The translations under genes were made by a program, and so were the position numbers. Below, piece by piece: positions 13,585-27,000 of a DNA stretch of 64,000 nucleotides. The notes beneath the pieces were generated by a model. The model was not told the DNA's origin and made no database searches. It was given only the letters and a program-made list of their open reading frames with translations. The first letter of the stretch is position 1. Every line of letters starts with the position of its first letter. Source of the DNA: Montifringilla adamsi (taxonomy: Eukaryota > Chordata > Aves > Passeriformes > Passeridae); the NCBI GenBank assembly GCA_017590115.1, contig JAGGNK010008337.1, positions 1,736,001 through 1,800,000 on the forward strand, read 5' to 3'.

Positions 13585-14360
13585 CCTCCTCAAATGTTTT
13601 TGATCCCTTTCTCAAGCCATTTATAACTTTTGGCCTCCGCAACATCCTGTGGCAATGAGTTCCACAATTTAATTATGCTTTGTATGAAAAAGTACTTCCT
13701 TCTGTTGGTTTAAACCTTCTTGTGTGACAGCACCACCAGGTCCCTCTAATTCTTAGGAGAACCAGTGAACAGCCAGTTCCTATTTGCTTTTTTCTGTGCC
13801 AGTCATGATCTGACAGACCTTTACTGAACCTCCTGCTTCTGTCACCCCTTTCCACCTTGAAGGCTCCTCATCTGCTTATTTTTCCATCTTTGTGGAAGCT
13901 GTTGCCCATCTCTCCTCATCCTGAATGCTTTCCTTCCTGTGCTTTCCAGTTCAGCCCAACTCTTCTGGAGTTCCATGGCCAGAAAACTCTACCATGGAGA
14001 AACAGTTTCACTGAGGAGTGCTGTAATGATGTTTTCTGATTTGTTCCTGGCTCTTTGCCAGCTCATTTCTAACATGATTTTTGTCTCTTCTGATGGACTT
14101 TAAATGATATTTGCAGAGGCCTCCCAGATCTCTTTGCTCAATATTATTTTTAGGGCTCATCTGTGTGGAAGTGCAGTGAGGGTGAGTGTTGTGCACGTGC
14201 TCTGCCTTTGTTGACACTGCCCAGCATCAGCCATTTCACTGCCCAGCCACTCGGCATCGTGAACCCTTTCAGCTGTGCTTTGTGGCCACATTTGCATCAT
14301 CTGCAAAATTTCTCTTGTCTCTGTTCATCCTTTTTACCAGGCTATTTATTATTGATGAAA
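13585..14360 (-). mobile_element. Ancient CR1-superfamily LINE fragment
   Basis: The plus strand carries reverse-complement CR1 text in order: TTGATCCC, ACTTTTGGCCTCCGCAACAT, CCTGTGGCAATGAGTTCCAC, AATTTAATTATGCTTTGTAT, AAAAAGTACTTCCTTCTGTT, then a weaker stretch through CATCTCTCCTCATCCTG. It ends with GCATCATCTGCAAAATTTC and CCAGGCTATTTATTATTGATG. This is an old subfamily of the kind also found in turtles and crocodilians. It is minus oriented and non-coding by decay. Confidence 0.88.
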
Positions 14361-14419
14361 TCAAATTAGTATTTCAACTATCAAATTAGTATTTCAACTA
14401 TCAAATTAGCATTTCAACA
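14361..14419. repeat. 20-bp tandem repeat, three units
   Basis: The unit TCAAATTAGTATTTCAACTA is present at 14361-14380 and 14381-14400. A third copy at 14401-14419 has one internal T-to-C change. The array lies at the end of the ancient CR1 remnant and probably arose by slippage from it. Confidence 0.9.
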
Positions 14420-16767
14420 ACGACTCAGTTCTAAGTAAAGCATGAAACCTCTCTCACACAAAGATGTGTTGCTGGTGTGCAGACACCAGCCAAGGCCTTG
14501 AGGGGACCCACCAGTGACCTCCAGTGACTGTGGAGGTTCAGAGATTTATACCCGTCCTCCAAAAAGGAGCTTTTAACTCCTTATAGCTGCAGGAAAGAAC
14601 TTTCTTTTATCATCTCTTATCATGAAGCCTTGTTGCAGACAGTTTTTAGGCATTTATGTTTATTGGCACAACTCTCTGAACTCCTCTGAGCATGTTATCA
14701 GTATTGAGTGGGTAAGCAGGAGAAATCAGTGATAAGAAGGCCCATCTGCTGTGTCAAGTATTTCATTCCCCAGGCAGGGATATGTCATTTGCTGGTTTAT
14801 TATGTTTAGTAACTCACAGTCTGTCCCTGTTGGTTGTGCAGACCATGGAACACAGGTTGGCAAGAAAGACTCAGCTACACCAGTGCCTTTTGTTGCCAGG
14901 TACAGAATCACTCCTGTTTACAGGTGAACTGCACACCTTTGGCACTGAATTCCTGAAGTTCACCAGCCAAACCCACAGAATGTGTCCTGAATGCCCTATT
15001 GCAGGAGAGCTGAGAGGTGGGCTTGGCTTGGTGTGCCTGGAAAATGCCCAGTGCTGCTCTCAGCTGCCCTCCTGTCATGGAATTGTCAGCTATGCTGGAA
15101 GCAAGTTCACCTGAAACTGCCCTGCTTGCACACTCTGGCTGAAGAGATTTTTCCCTCTGCCAGTTCTCCTGGAGGCTTAGCCCTCATGGCATTGTGAAAC
15201 CCCACAGGGCAGTTAGCATTGCCAGGCCATTTCCTTGTGTCACTAAATGTCACCTCTGCTCTCTTACCCCATGTCATTCTCACTTCCCTGTCAGTCTGCT
15301 GCCCCAGGGTTTGGCAGGAAGGGCCCAACTTGTCATAAACTTCACCTGAGACTCAGCTTGTGCCTCATCCTTGAAAGCCTGTGTTTGGGAAGCATCCCTG
15401 AGCACTGTGACCCTGCCCTGGCTCTGTTGTGGTGCCACATGGAGTTATCAGGAGTTTCTGAGTGTTACCTCTCTGCCTGTTGCTCCATGCACCACTTTGC
15501 ACCTGGAGAACCTGTTTGCTGGACATGCAGATAATCCACTGCAGAACTGTATCACAAACATGACCCTGGTGCTTGCAGAGAGCCTCAGTGGGAGGGCAGC
15601 CGAGATTCACTGCAGGAATTGTACAGCTCTTGCTGTGACTCTTCAGAGTTGAGCACCATGTTTGGACCACAACTTTTTCCAAAGAAAAACTGCAATATCT
15701 GCATATTTCCAACCACACTGATCCTGCAGTAGTGACCTCAATTGCAATCCCAAATCTTCAACCTGATTTTCCTCTTCTCAGTTCCGTGGGAGCTTTTCCT
15801 GTACTGTGCAGGACTGGACCATCTGTGTACATCCAGGTCATGGAAAAATATTATTTCTGTACTAAATGAGATCACTGTGTCCCCAGTGTAGAGGGACTGC
15901 ATTTACAGTCCCAACCACTTCCACACATTTTCACTTTTCCACACTGGGGCATAATCCTGAATCAGAGAATGGTGGCATAAAATTCAATCAGGGTGATTAT
16001 ATGTGTTATTTTAGCTGATCTAACATGTCACAAAAATGTGTTGTATCTCTTTTTCTTTTTTTTTTTAAGAGCAAAATAAAACATATGGTTATGTAATCAG
16101 TGGGAACCACTAGACACCTACACAGGAGAGCTGCAAGCCTGGAAATGCTCAGATACATATTTGAAGTAACACCACAGGTTTTTTGGGTGGGAATCTTTGC
16201 ACTGCTGCACTATGTCTGGACAAATAATTTGGAAGTTGACCACTCAGGTAATGTAATCCAAAATCCTGTTGCCCGTGTTGCAAACAGAAGAGGAGGAGAG
16301 AACATTTCATTCCTGTCTCAGGCGGAGCAGAGCACAGCTGTGGTGTTTCATGGCAGGCAACACCACTGCTGTAACCCAGCAGAGCACTGGTGGGGGGTGT
16401 GAACTGAAATAATTGCTCTTCTGCCAAAGAGCTGAGGCAGAATGAGTTCTTTTTTGCCTTTTTTTTTTTTTTCCCCTTTTCATTGACTCCAAAGCATAAA
16501 AGCGATCAGTGTTCCTGCAGTGCAGTAGGGACTGCAGATGTGACATCAGCACCCTGGCATGCTGGAGCTGTTATTTCTGTGCACAGAAAGGGAGGTCTAA
16601 CGTGGCTGGGTGGGAAGTGATGGAGGTGCAGGGACTTCCAGACTGTCCAGCTGAATCTCCCCATTCTGCTGCTGTGCCTTTCAGCAGCTGCAGGACAGCG
16701 ATCTCAGCACTGCAGCCAGTCCAGGTGTGCTGGAGATGGGATAATGCATCAAATATCACACATCCTG
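14420..16767. other. Intergenic, no gene seen
   Basis: Mixed sequence with T-rich tracts near 16051-16069 and 16459-16472. Reading frames on both strands are short and without recognisable domains. Confidence 0.65.
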
Positions 16768-17017
16768 TCACAGAATCACTGAGCTTCAAGAAAACCTCTG
16801 AGATCCTCGAGCCAACCTTGATCACCACCCTGTCAACCAGACAGTGGCACTGAGTGCCACATTCAGGCACTTCTTGAACAATTCCAAGGACCCTGACTCC
16901 ACCACCTCCCTGGGCAGCCCATTGCAATGCTTACCAACCTTGCCACTGAAGAAATTCCTCCTGATGTCCATCCCGAACCTATCAAAACTCTCAGAACAGA
17001 TCCAATCCCATCACTGA
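16768..17017 (-). mobile_element. CR1 LINE 3'-end fragment
   Basis: The plus strand opens with TCACAGAATCACTGAG. It continues with GATCCTCGAGCCAACC, ACCCTGTCAACCAGACAGTG, GCACTGAGTGCCACATTCAG, ACTCCACCACCTCCCTGGGC and AGAAATTCCTCCTGATGTCC. This is the reverse complement of a common avian CR1 3' region, so the element is minus oriented and 5' truncated. It is younger than the 13585-14360 copy, judging by its cleaner match. Confidence 0.93.
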
Positions 17018-20000
17018 TTAGCATCTCTCTTTTTTGTCTTCTTTAGCACTTAGCCTCTAACACCTGATGGAAATTTGAAAGGCTGGAAGTGTCTACTGCA
17101 CCCTTAAGTAAAATGCCATCCATTTTACAACAGACCAGTTCATGCATTTGTCTGTAAATTCCACAGTGCCTCTTTGTTTAAATGCTTGCTCCTTATTCAG
17201 GATTATTCACTAAAGTCTTTTATTCTTGACATCCCCCACAGTTTAAAAAGGAACTTTCCTCTATGTTGACAAGCTGTATGTGAAGCAGCTCCTCAGGCTG
17301 GGGCGGCTCAGTGGCTTCCCTTGGATCAGTAACACTCAGCTAAGGACAGGTTTTTTGGGAGGGTCTTTGTGGTTACCTGCATTCTTTTGGGCTAAGCATT
17401 CATTTCTTAGGCAGAAACATATTTTTTACATAATCTTTTCTTCCCTGAAAAACAGATTTTCTGATGTCCTTTCCAAACAGTAGCTGGGAACCAGGCTCTA
17501 ATTCCAGCCTAAGCCCATCTATGGCATCTATTACCAGTCTTGCACCTCTGCACCCCTTTGCCTAAAGAGTTCTTCTTTCATTCTTTAGACAGAGACACAG
17601 AGCTACATCACACTCTAAGTCATAGACTACTGAGCAACCCAGGGACTTCTGCCAACTTGGAAACAAGATATGAACTAAAGAGTTTCTATTTTTGCATTAA
17701 AATGGAAACAGGTGGGAAGGACGCGTGGAACTTATCAAGCCACATAAATACTTTTTTTCATGTTAAAATTTGAATGGAATGGAAATTACAATCTTCCAGT
17801 GTTGCTGCAGAGCAGCAATATTGAGTTTCTCCTTACTCAGCCTTTAGCAGTAAGGAACCAGGTGCAGTGGAGCTGGAGTTCTGGAATTTGCTTCCTAACT
17901 CCATCTAACTCTCTCCTAGGTCTGCCGTATTTTGAATTATTGCTCCACCTGGCACAGGGGATGTTGCTGGCTCTGGAGAGAAGAGTCAAGTCTTGCAATA
18001 GTTTTTTTATAAATTGCTAGCTGGAGAATAAGAACAGGAATGAACTGCTGGATGGCAGAAATCAGTGGTTTTCCCTTTTCCTACCTGATTTATGGCAGTG
18101 AACCTCCACTCCCACACTGAGTTAGGTGCTTTGGCTCAGCTCAGGTATTTGCTGCGTGTCAGCACCGAGCCAGTGTGTGGTGGGGACACCAGAGCCACAC
18201 CAAAGCTCTGCCTTTTGAACCAGACCTTTCCCACCCCCTTCCTACCTCCATGGCAGAAAACCTGAGGGAAGTGCCCCAGCTGAGGTGGAGCATGTTCCTA
18301 GGAGGACTTACTAAAGCAAAACCCACATCCAAAATAATTTTTGAAATTATGACATAGTATAAATGAGACAGACTTTCCCAAAACACTTGGCTGTCCATTG
18401 CCCAGGGAGGAGGAGCAGCTGCAGTACTGGTTGGACAAATAAGTAACCAAATGGATGGACAGACGAACTAACAGACTCCTGACTGCCTTCACTCACCCTT
18501 AATTAACAGTTTCCAGCAAATAGTCCTGGCTCTGTCATTATTTTAGAGCAGGAAGTTATTGATCCAGTACTGCAAATGTTGCCATCAGCCCAGCCACAAA
18601 TGTAACCCATGTGAAATCCTACTGGAATCAAATGGATTTGTCAAACTGCATCTGTCCAGCTCAGCAAAGAGCCTGGGACCATGAGCTTTTCCAGTAAAAT
18701 GCCCTGCATGGCCCATTCCATGGGAATATGCAATGTCTGCAGTGCTCTGTGCCACAGGCACCAGGGCAGCTTGCTACTGACAGTAAGCTCCAAGTCTAAA
18801 TGAGCTTAAAAGGGGATTCAAACACTTCTCCTGTTATCAAGCTGCATTTTTAACTCGAACTAAGAACAGCTTTCTGTTAAGTTTTGGAGGGCTGGACAGT
18901 AATATACATATGTATTTAATTTTTTTTTTACCATTTTTGCTTACTGGTTGTTTCTTGGTTTGCAACAGAATCTGGAATCCAAAGAGCAAAGTATTTGCAA
19001 AAGCTCTATGGCTTCAAGGTCTTTGAACTCCCGACACCAGGAGGAGATGAAAAGCTCCCAAGACAGGCTGTTCTCCTGAGGCTCTCAGCCCAGTTTCCAG
19101 GAACTGGGGCAGGTCCAGTGCATTCAGGGGGATGGATTTTCCTCCAGAAGGAGGAAATATTCAGGTACAATTCAACTATGCAACCAAAGCATTGACGTTT
19201 GCCTGTCACTTGTCTAGACACAAGTGTCAAAAGGGAGTAAAATAAAAGGAAGAAAAATACCCTGTCTGGGAATTCTTACCCAGAGCCTTGCACAGCCCAA
19301 GAACTAGGTAATTCTCCTCAACTGAATAAACATCAGAGGCGGTCTGAGAGCAATTTGGCTCCAGAACAAATATTGTTACTGAATTCTTTGCACCTGCAAT
19401 GGCCAGGGAAATGACAATACACCCTCTCCACATCTTCCTGAGCCAGGCTTTGGAAAGCAGCTGGAAAGCATCTCCCATCTGCCACGGCACAGAGGTCTGT
19501 GTGGGCAGGGCTCCAGTGAGACCCTGCTGGAATCATCACATCCCAAAGGGAAGGGTGGGTGTCAGCCTCTCAGGGATGAGTTACTGGTGGCCTCCTTGAG
19601 GGATTCAAGGACCAAGCAATTGGGAAGAGGAAATGAGCTGTGGGTGATGGTCTCACCTGATGCCACCTCAGGCACATGAACACAGTGATGGCTGATGCCC
19701 CTGTGAGTGCTTAAATTTGAGTTGATCAGCTCCACAGCTGCTCAGCTAATAGGGCCTCAAGACAGATAAAAACAGGGTAAATTGTATTTTAAAATGTCTC
19801 TGCTGTAAAAGAACTTTTTCCCTGGATGAATCCTAGGCAGAAATAGATTTGTCTAATAAAGAGATCTTGTGTCTTACTTGGAACTTAATTCAGTCCTGAG
19901 TCAGAAGTTACTGGGTTTATGCTACTCTTTGAAGATATTTCCCTTATTTCCCTGTATTTCCCTTAATTTTTAGTAAATTGCTGTGGTTCTGTCTTGCATC

Positions 20001-23000
20001 AAGAACTTTTCAAGTTATTTGCATTTATCAAAAGCACAGAAAAAATGGGCAAACTCCATGTTCCACTGGAATGGTTTGTCCACAGTACATAAACTGCTGC
20101 ATCCCAATTTGCCACCCTGCATTGCTAGCTGTAGAATTTGGTCATTTAGTCCTGTACAAACCCCAATAATTTGCCTTTTAAATATATGTTAAATAAACAT
20201 GCATTTATTTATTACATGAAGCACATGTGGTGCAACAGGCTGGTGTTGAGGTGGCTTTGCTCACTCACAGCCCCAAATTCTTGCACAGTAGCAACAAGGG
20301 TAGGAAGTTTTATACTGTGAGGAACTCACTGCCTTAGGAGGGTATTTTTGAATCTTGTTTTTAAATTATACCTACAAACACATGCACAGGGTCCTTGTTT
20401 TCAGTCATCTCAACATTCTCAATCTCTGCGTCATCTGGCAGATTTAAGAACAGGTGATGACAAAACAATTTGAGCTGAGAAAAAAAATGGTGGGTAAAAA
20501 GGAGAAAAGATGTGAAGACAGGGATCAGATTATTAGGAGCGAGCAAAAAAGAGACAACACTGAATTACAGAGCCTAAATTCAAAAGAATTATGCCAATTT
20601 CAGTTAGCTAAGTAGCTGAAAAGACTACCAAATATTCCTTATGATTCTTAAGCATATTAACAGATAATTATTCCTATCTGTCCATGAAAATTAACCCTCA
20701 CAAGAATGCAATTTAATCACTGCAAATTCAGATTGGCAGAAAAAGCACTCTGGGCTTTGTATCACTTGACTGAGCTTAGCAAATGAAAACACAGGAGATT
20801 TGGTTGATCCTCCACAAAGCTTTTGGGACGTGACATGATCAGAAAGGAGCGGGGCAGTCTCGTGATGAGGTTTTGATTGTGAGGTGGTGCTGAGCGCTGA
20901 GCTGGACTCGTGAGCTGCGCTGCTCCGAGCCCTGCAGGGGGGATGAGGCCCCGGGATGAGCACCATCCCTCTTGGTCTGTTTTGTCCATTTGGACAAGGA
21001 GCAGCATGTGCCCTGGCAGTGTGTGAATGGTCCTGCAGCAGCACACAGCTGACTCAGGAATGAGCCTGAACAAAACCTGGCGGTTTGTGCCCAAACAAGG
21101 GAAGGTGCCCTGCAAAACCCAGCGTGTCAGAAAGTGTTCTGCTCCTCTCACCACGCTGACAGAGCCCCAGTCACCTCACCCACCTGGTACTCCCAACCAT
21201 TCATTCCTGCTGAAGGCATCTCACTGGGCATAGCTGGAACATCCCAAGCTCCCTGAAGGAACAGCCCCGTTAGCAGAGCCTCTGTTAGATCCAGCCCAGA
21301 CTTCCCCACAGTACCACAACATAAAACCATTGTGCATCTGGCCCAAATTTTAGGCACAGTTAGCAGAATTGATACAAGAAAGAAACCAAGGACTGCATTA
21401 GTATCCCACAAGGTTGTTTGGGTTTTTTTTCCATGTCCTAGATGAAGTGAGGAGCCATGTGGAGAAGTTCCTGCGTCCGCCTCCAAGCCCCCCCCAAACG
21501 CTCTCTAGGTTTTACACTCTTTCAAACAACTTCATTACCTGCCCTTTTTTTTGTTGCCAGGAGAGGTTAACAAAATTACCGAGGGATGCAACATTCTTGA
21601 AACATTCTTTCTGGCTCATCAACCAGGATTAGCGGATGAATTGCACTGGGTGGTGCACACCTAAAGCAGGGGGGCGGTGGGGCTGCTCCATCACCTTGTC
21701 CTCTTCAAGGAGTCACCACACAATGCTGGGTGTGCACACACGTGGGTTTGGAGGGGAGGCAGAGGGACAAATCCCCCGAGTGCTGGGGCTGCTCTGTGTT
21801 TGAGCAGGGCTGCCATGAGCATGGCACACACTGGGAAATCCTCCCCAGCACGTGTCCCCATGGGCCTGCCCGGCTGCAGAAGGGCAGGTGAGCCAGCAGG
21901 ACAGAGCTCCATGCCCTGGGAAGGCTCAACTCTCCCTCAGCCTTCCCCTCCTTGCTGGGGAAGGCTGTGCTCCTTGGCAGCACCAAGATGTGCCAACCAG
22001 GTGGTTCTAGCCCCCAGCAGGGAATGGCCTGCTCTGCCTTTCCCTCTGAAAAGCAGTGTTTCCAGCCTCCCACCAGACAAACACTCCTCCCACCAAAATT
22101 TTTTCTCAATAAACTGCACAGGTTATCAGAACCCTCCATGTCTGACTTTGCACAGCACCTTTGCTCTTCCAGCAACCTGCTCTGCATCACTGATAGGTAC
22201 CAGTGTTCCCAGGGTGTAAGTTTGTTCCCTCCTTTTGTCTATGCTTTTGATCTGTCACAACCAGTGGGTTACAAAATAAAGCTCTGCACATCTTTGACAA
22301 TTATTAAGGTGGCCCTGGCAGCCCAAAACATTTATGGTCACTGCAATGTAAAATATTTTGTTGCAGTCTTGAGTATCTCCTGAAAATAGAAATTAAAACG
22401 ATTGGGAAACACAAATGTTTTATAGATTATATGTGTGTCTTCTAGAGGTAGTAGCCAACTAAGCAGAAGGTAAGGGGAAAAAAGCAGAGATTAAAATCTA
22501 GGTCAGAACAAATGTTGGACAAGAGCCCATGCTGTCAAGTCCCAGGCGTCCCACAAGAGAAAGAATGAAAGGGAGCAAAAAAGAATTCTTTTTCTTTTAG
22601 AAGAGGAATAGTGGCTTTTGCAAGCATCCCATATTATGGAAAAAAAGACATTTCAGAAATGCTATTGCTCCATTCCATCATCTGCTTCTAGGACAGCCAT
22701 TACTGGCCATTATTATTACAGATGCTTTGTTACTTGTGCTGCTGGCTTGTGCTTGTCTTGCCCTGCCCCTCCTTCCATCCCAACCTCACCTCTGGTTTGC
22801 TGCTCCCCAGTCTCTCCTGCTCCAGACACAAAACACCAAGCCCTTTGGTCTGCTCAGTCCCCACAGAAGCAAAACAACCCTCTGCCTCTCCTCCAGAGCA
22901 GCTGGACTCGGGTGCTCCCATGCACGGGTGGGCACCAGCAGCTGGACCTGTTTGCACTCCCTGTGCTCCTCTCTCAAGCCATGGGCACTGGAGCCGGTTT

Positions 23001-24025
23001 TCCCCAGACCCCAAGCATTTGGGTGCTGCAGACTTCACACCAGTTAACCCCACCAAAGAGGGAAAGTGAGCCCTGTGGTTACTGAGAGGCAGGACCCCGT
23101 GCCGGCCCTGGCAAGGTGCAGGGACCCGAGCAAGCCGAGGCACAGCCATGCCCACGCCTCTGCCTGCAGTTGGAGCGTGCCCGGGTGCCAGGGCTGGCTG
23201 TCCCGGTGAGCAGGCAGCAGCCACTGAGCACTGAGGCTCATGCTTCGCTGAAGTCATGGCCTTAGGCTACGTTCTTTTCAAAAGCAGCAGCATTATTTTA
23301 AAAGCTTCACTTTCAGAAGTAACTTAAGCACTTCAATAGTAAGTCTTGCTGGCTCACAGTGAGGTTTACACCCTTAACTGCCGTAAGTTACCCCTGGGAT
23401 AGGCTCCAGGCTCCCACCATTTCACTGCTTCTCTCACTGAGCAACCAGATCTTCAGCACAGGGACTCTCACTCCATAATGTTGGGGTTTGATATCCATGC
23501 CTAAATCACTGGCTTGTTTGGGTGCCAAGATGTCCAAAATAATGGTTGGTGTTTTTGTTGTGGGGCTGACCCTGCATTCCTCAGGGAGTCAAAGCTCCCT
23601 TCACTTCTGAAAGGTGCAAAGAAAAGCAGCCCACCATCTTGTTGCCAAATCATTCTCCATGGGAGATTTGATTTGAAACTCACAAAATACCAGGATTTAT
23701 GAGGAACTGGCCGCAATGTGATCATAAGAACATACCAACATTGTAGCTCCCCACCCTTTGATCTTGGCACTTTAATGATTAATTAGTGCTAAAGCACTGG
23801 AAAAATACCTCACTTGAGGCAGTTTAAAGCTTCTCTTTGTATAGATACAAACTATGACTCACATGAAAGGATAACCCAGAACTGCAAGAGGGTGAGATTA
23901 ACTCAGAAGCCTCTGGTCACATGCAGATGTTTGCCCAGCTGGACAAGTGGCAGAATCTGCTCAGCTTTAGGGGCTGTTCCCATTGAACTGCCTACATTTT
24001 CCATCATGCACTGCATGCACTTCCA
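17018..24025. other. Intergenic, no gene seen
   Basis: Seven kilobases of ordinary non-coding sequence. AT-rich patches with TAAT cores occur near 18900-18945 (including the palindrome ATACATATGTAT at 18904-18915), 20165-20220 and 22300-22450. GC-richer stretches near 20860-21140 and 21660-22000 hold several short open frames that resemble nothing. Confidence 0.6.
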
Positions 24026-24065
24026 TCTCTCTAAGGGATAGAGGGAAATCCATCCCTTAGAGAGA
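24026..24065. repeat. Perfect 14-bp inverted repeat with 12-base loop
   Basis: TCTCTCTAAGGGAT (24026-24039) is the exact reverse complement of ATCCCTTAGAGAGA (24052-24065). The pairing stops at both ends, so the stem is shorter than a typical microRNA precursor. Function unknown. Confidence 0.85.
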
Positions 24066-27000
24066 GACACATGTTCAAGGAGGTGTGAGCCTTAAAGAAG
24101 CATTACATGGCAATTTGCAGAAAATATTCCTCACCTGGGGTGGTTGGAGAGAAGCCATTTTCCCCTTCCTCTGTCACAATTGTGCATTTCAATACTTCCA
24201 AATATGCTCCAAGTTGTAAGTCCCACTGCCACCAGTGCTCAGGACAAAGCACTGGACATGGGAGGGAAGGCTTTTCTTGCATAATCCTGCAGTTTACATG
24301 TACTGCACCAAAAATTGGGTGCTGACCTTACATGTTCACAGCGCTTGCCTCTCACCCTTCTTCTCCAACGATCTGTCCCTGTGCATGCAACCACTCGGGG
24401 ACATGGGACAGGACAAGAGCACTCAACCTAATCAGAAATGGCTGAAGTGCCCCCACAACCAAAACCCACTGCAGTGTGGAGACCCCAGAACTAAAGTTAT
24501 CTGTAACCTTTCTTCTCTCAGAGACCTGTGGGCCAAGCCCCAAGCACTGGGGTGCCTCCAGGCTGGATTTCCACCTCTGCCTGCTGGTGGGAGCAGCCAC
24601 AGCTTCCTGCAGAGGGACCTGTGTGCAAGGGCTGTACATGGCCTGATAAGCCATGAGATCCTGCCAAAATCAAGTGAGTACACCCTTCACCCCAATTCCA
24701 GCTGAGTGCTGCAAACACCTTCTGATTTATGTCAGGTTTGCAGCAGTGCACATGGAGCCCGCTGCTCACAGCCTGCAAGGGAAGCTGACTTTGTTCTGGG
24801 ACAAATTTCAGGAAAAGTTTGCTTGGGATCTCTTCTATATGGGGACTCTCAAATGAAGTGTTTGACTTGGACTCACCAGAGCAACAAAGATGGTTTGCTG
24901 AAGATACCATAACACCAATTTTAGTTTGGATGTCTCACACCTCCATCACTGCCAGGCTCTGGGCCCTCAGGAGAGGGGACCATCCATCAGTGAAGTTAGG
25001 ATTTATTTCTGCATGCATTCAGTGTTACCATCCATAGCATGGGGTAACCCTGAAGTGACTTGCTTTGAGATCATCACATCAAAGGTACCCTTGAAGCACA
25101 GATCCTCAGTGCTTTATTGGCAGTAAGTAGGATTTAATATTCACTAGCGGAGCTACTGGAAGTGCTCTTGGTGGAACCTGAAAGACAAAAGCATTGGCTG
25201 GACTTTTTGTTCCTTACAAGAACTGAGGCTGAGCTCAAGTCCAGTGGAAGTGCAGCTGAGTGGAGCACAGGTAATGGAGGGGCGAGGCCAAAGGCGTTGT
25301 GACACACCCACATCACATGAAACAGAGAAATTGTTTTCTGGATTTGACATCCAAACCCACTTGGCCTCAGAGGAATTCCACACGATCCCCAAACTGAATC
25401 CAAATCTGAGGTGGGAATACAGAATTCCCAGCCTGTGTACTGACAGCTCTCTGCTCCCAGTGCTTTGATCCTCTCTCAGTTAAAGCAGAAGGGAAAAGCT
25501 GGTATAAATAGCATTAGCTGGGAAACTCCAACTAGGAGGATTTCTGAGCATTCAACATCAGTTTTGCTGTGAATTTTAGAGGCCACAAGGAGCTCCTCTT
25601 CCCTCAAAACAAGGTGTTTGCCTGGAAGAGGTGGAAACCCAAGGGCAAGCAAGTGATCTCAGCCAAGCATGGTCATTGCTTGGACCCTGGATTTCCACAT
25701 TAGCAGACACTAGGCTGGTGCACAGAAATATAGGGATAAGAAACAGAGAATCCATCTGCTTCTGTCTGTCTGTCTGTCTCTATCCCTTCTCCTTCTCCTC
25801 CCTCAATTCCATCTAGGACTAAAGACCTTATCCCTTCAAATAGCCTGTCAGAGACTAGACTACTTCAGGGTAAAAATTTCAGCCTGAATGATGAGAAAGA
25901 CTCTTAAAAAGTCTAGGAATAAATACTTGAAGATCCTTGTTATTATGTACACAACAGCAGCTGCTTTCATCCTAAGCTTGAATGAAAATTGCAGGACAGA
26001 AAATACAATTCACAGACAGATAAGCAGCAGTTGTCCTGCAATGCAAATGAGCCAAAGGAGGGAGGGCAGGGAATCAAGGAGTTGTGCGCAACTTTGGCTG
26101 GTGGCTTTGGTATCTCCCTCGTCACAGACAGGGAGCTCACAGACAGCCCAAAGAAGCTACAGAAGAAAGCACCTCCGTGCCTGATTAACAAGTAACAGAA
26201 GATTCCTGTGCACAGCAGGGTGAGCGACACCAGGAAAGGCAAGTGGAGCACAGGGAGGTGCAGGGTGTGCTCACCTTGTCCTGGCAGGTCACAGCTGCTT
26301 GCCATTCTCAGGAGAGGCCACCACCTTGATCCACTGTCTTCTCTTCTGGCTGCAAGGAGCTGAAGGGCCAGGAGCTGGCCTTTGGAGCAGGGCTGTGCAT
26401 GGAGCCCAGCATCAGCCCCACTGCTGGCCTTGTGCTCTTCCAAGCCATCCATTCCCATCTCCCTGTGCCAACTCCTTCATCGAGTCTGATCTGAGCTTTG
26501 GGTCTGGAGTGAAACTCTAATTCTTGGCAGAATCTTCATGCCTCTGGATTTCAGAGAGGACACCTCTGCAGGTCTGGGATCCCTACAGGAAGCTGGCCAC
26601 TGCTTGTAGGACATGAGTGCTTTGCCCTAAAAATAGTTAGCAGCGCATTCAGAGATGGCAAAAACAGAGACAACACTTCTGAACTGAGCTCTGAGCACTG
26701 TTTACCCCTTAGGATATCCAGTAATGTTTCCTTCCAGGAGTAACTGCTGGGAGATATCCACACATCTGCCTGGCTTGCAAGGATGTCAGGAGAAAAGAGT
26801 CTCAACAAAGAGCTGTATCTTACATCACACCCTGGATGCAGGGAGCCCCAGGGCTTTGGCATACCTTTGTGAGGAGCACATTCCTAAATCGAGGGCTCTC
26901 TTCACAGGAACACCCTATCCTCCAGCACAACACACTCAATCCACAGCCCCATGGGCAGAGCTCCCCACCACCCACAATTCCTGGGTGATGCAGTGAATTC

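Noticed and set aside
24026..24065. microRNA precursor
   Set aside because: The stem is only 14 bases and does not extend; too short for Drosha/Dicer processing.
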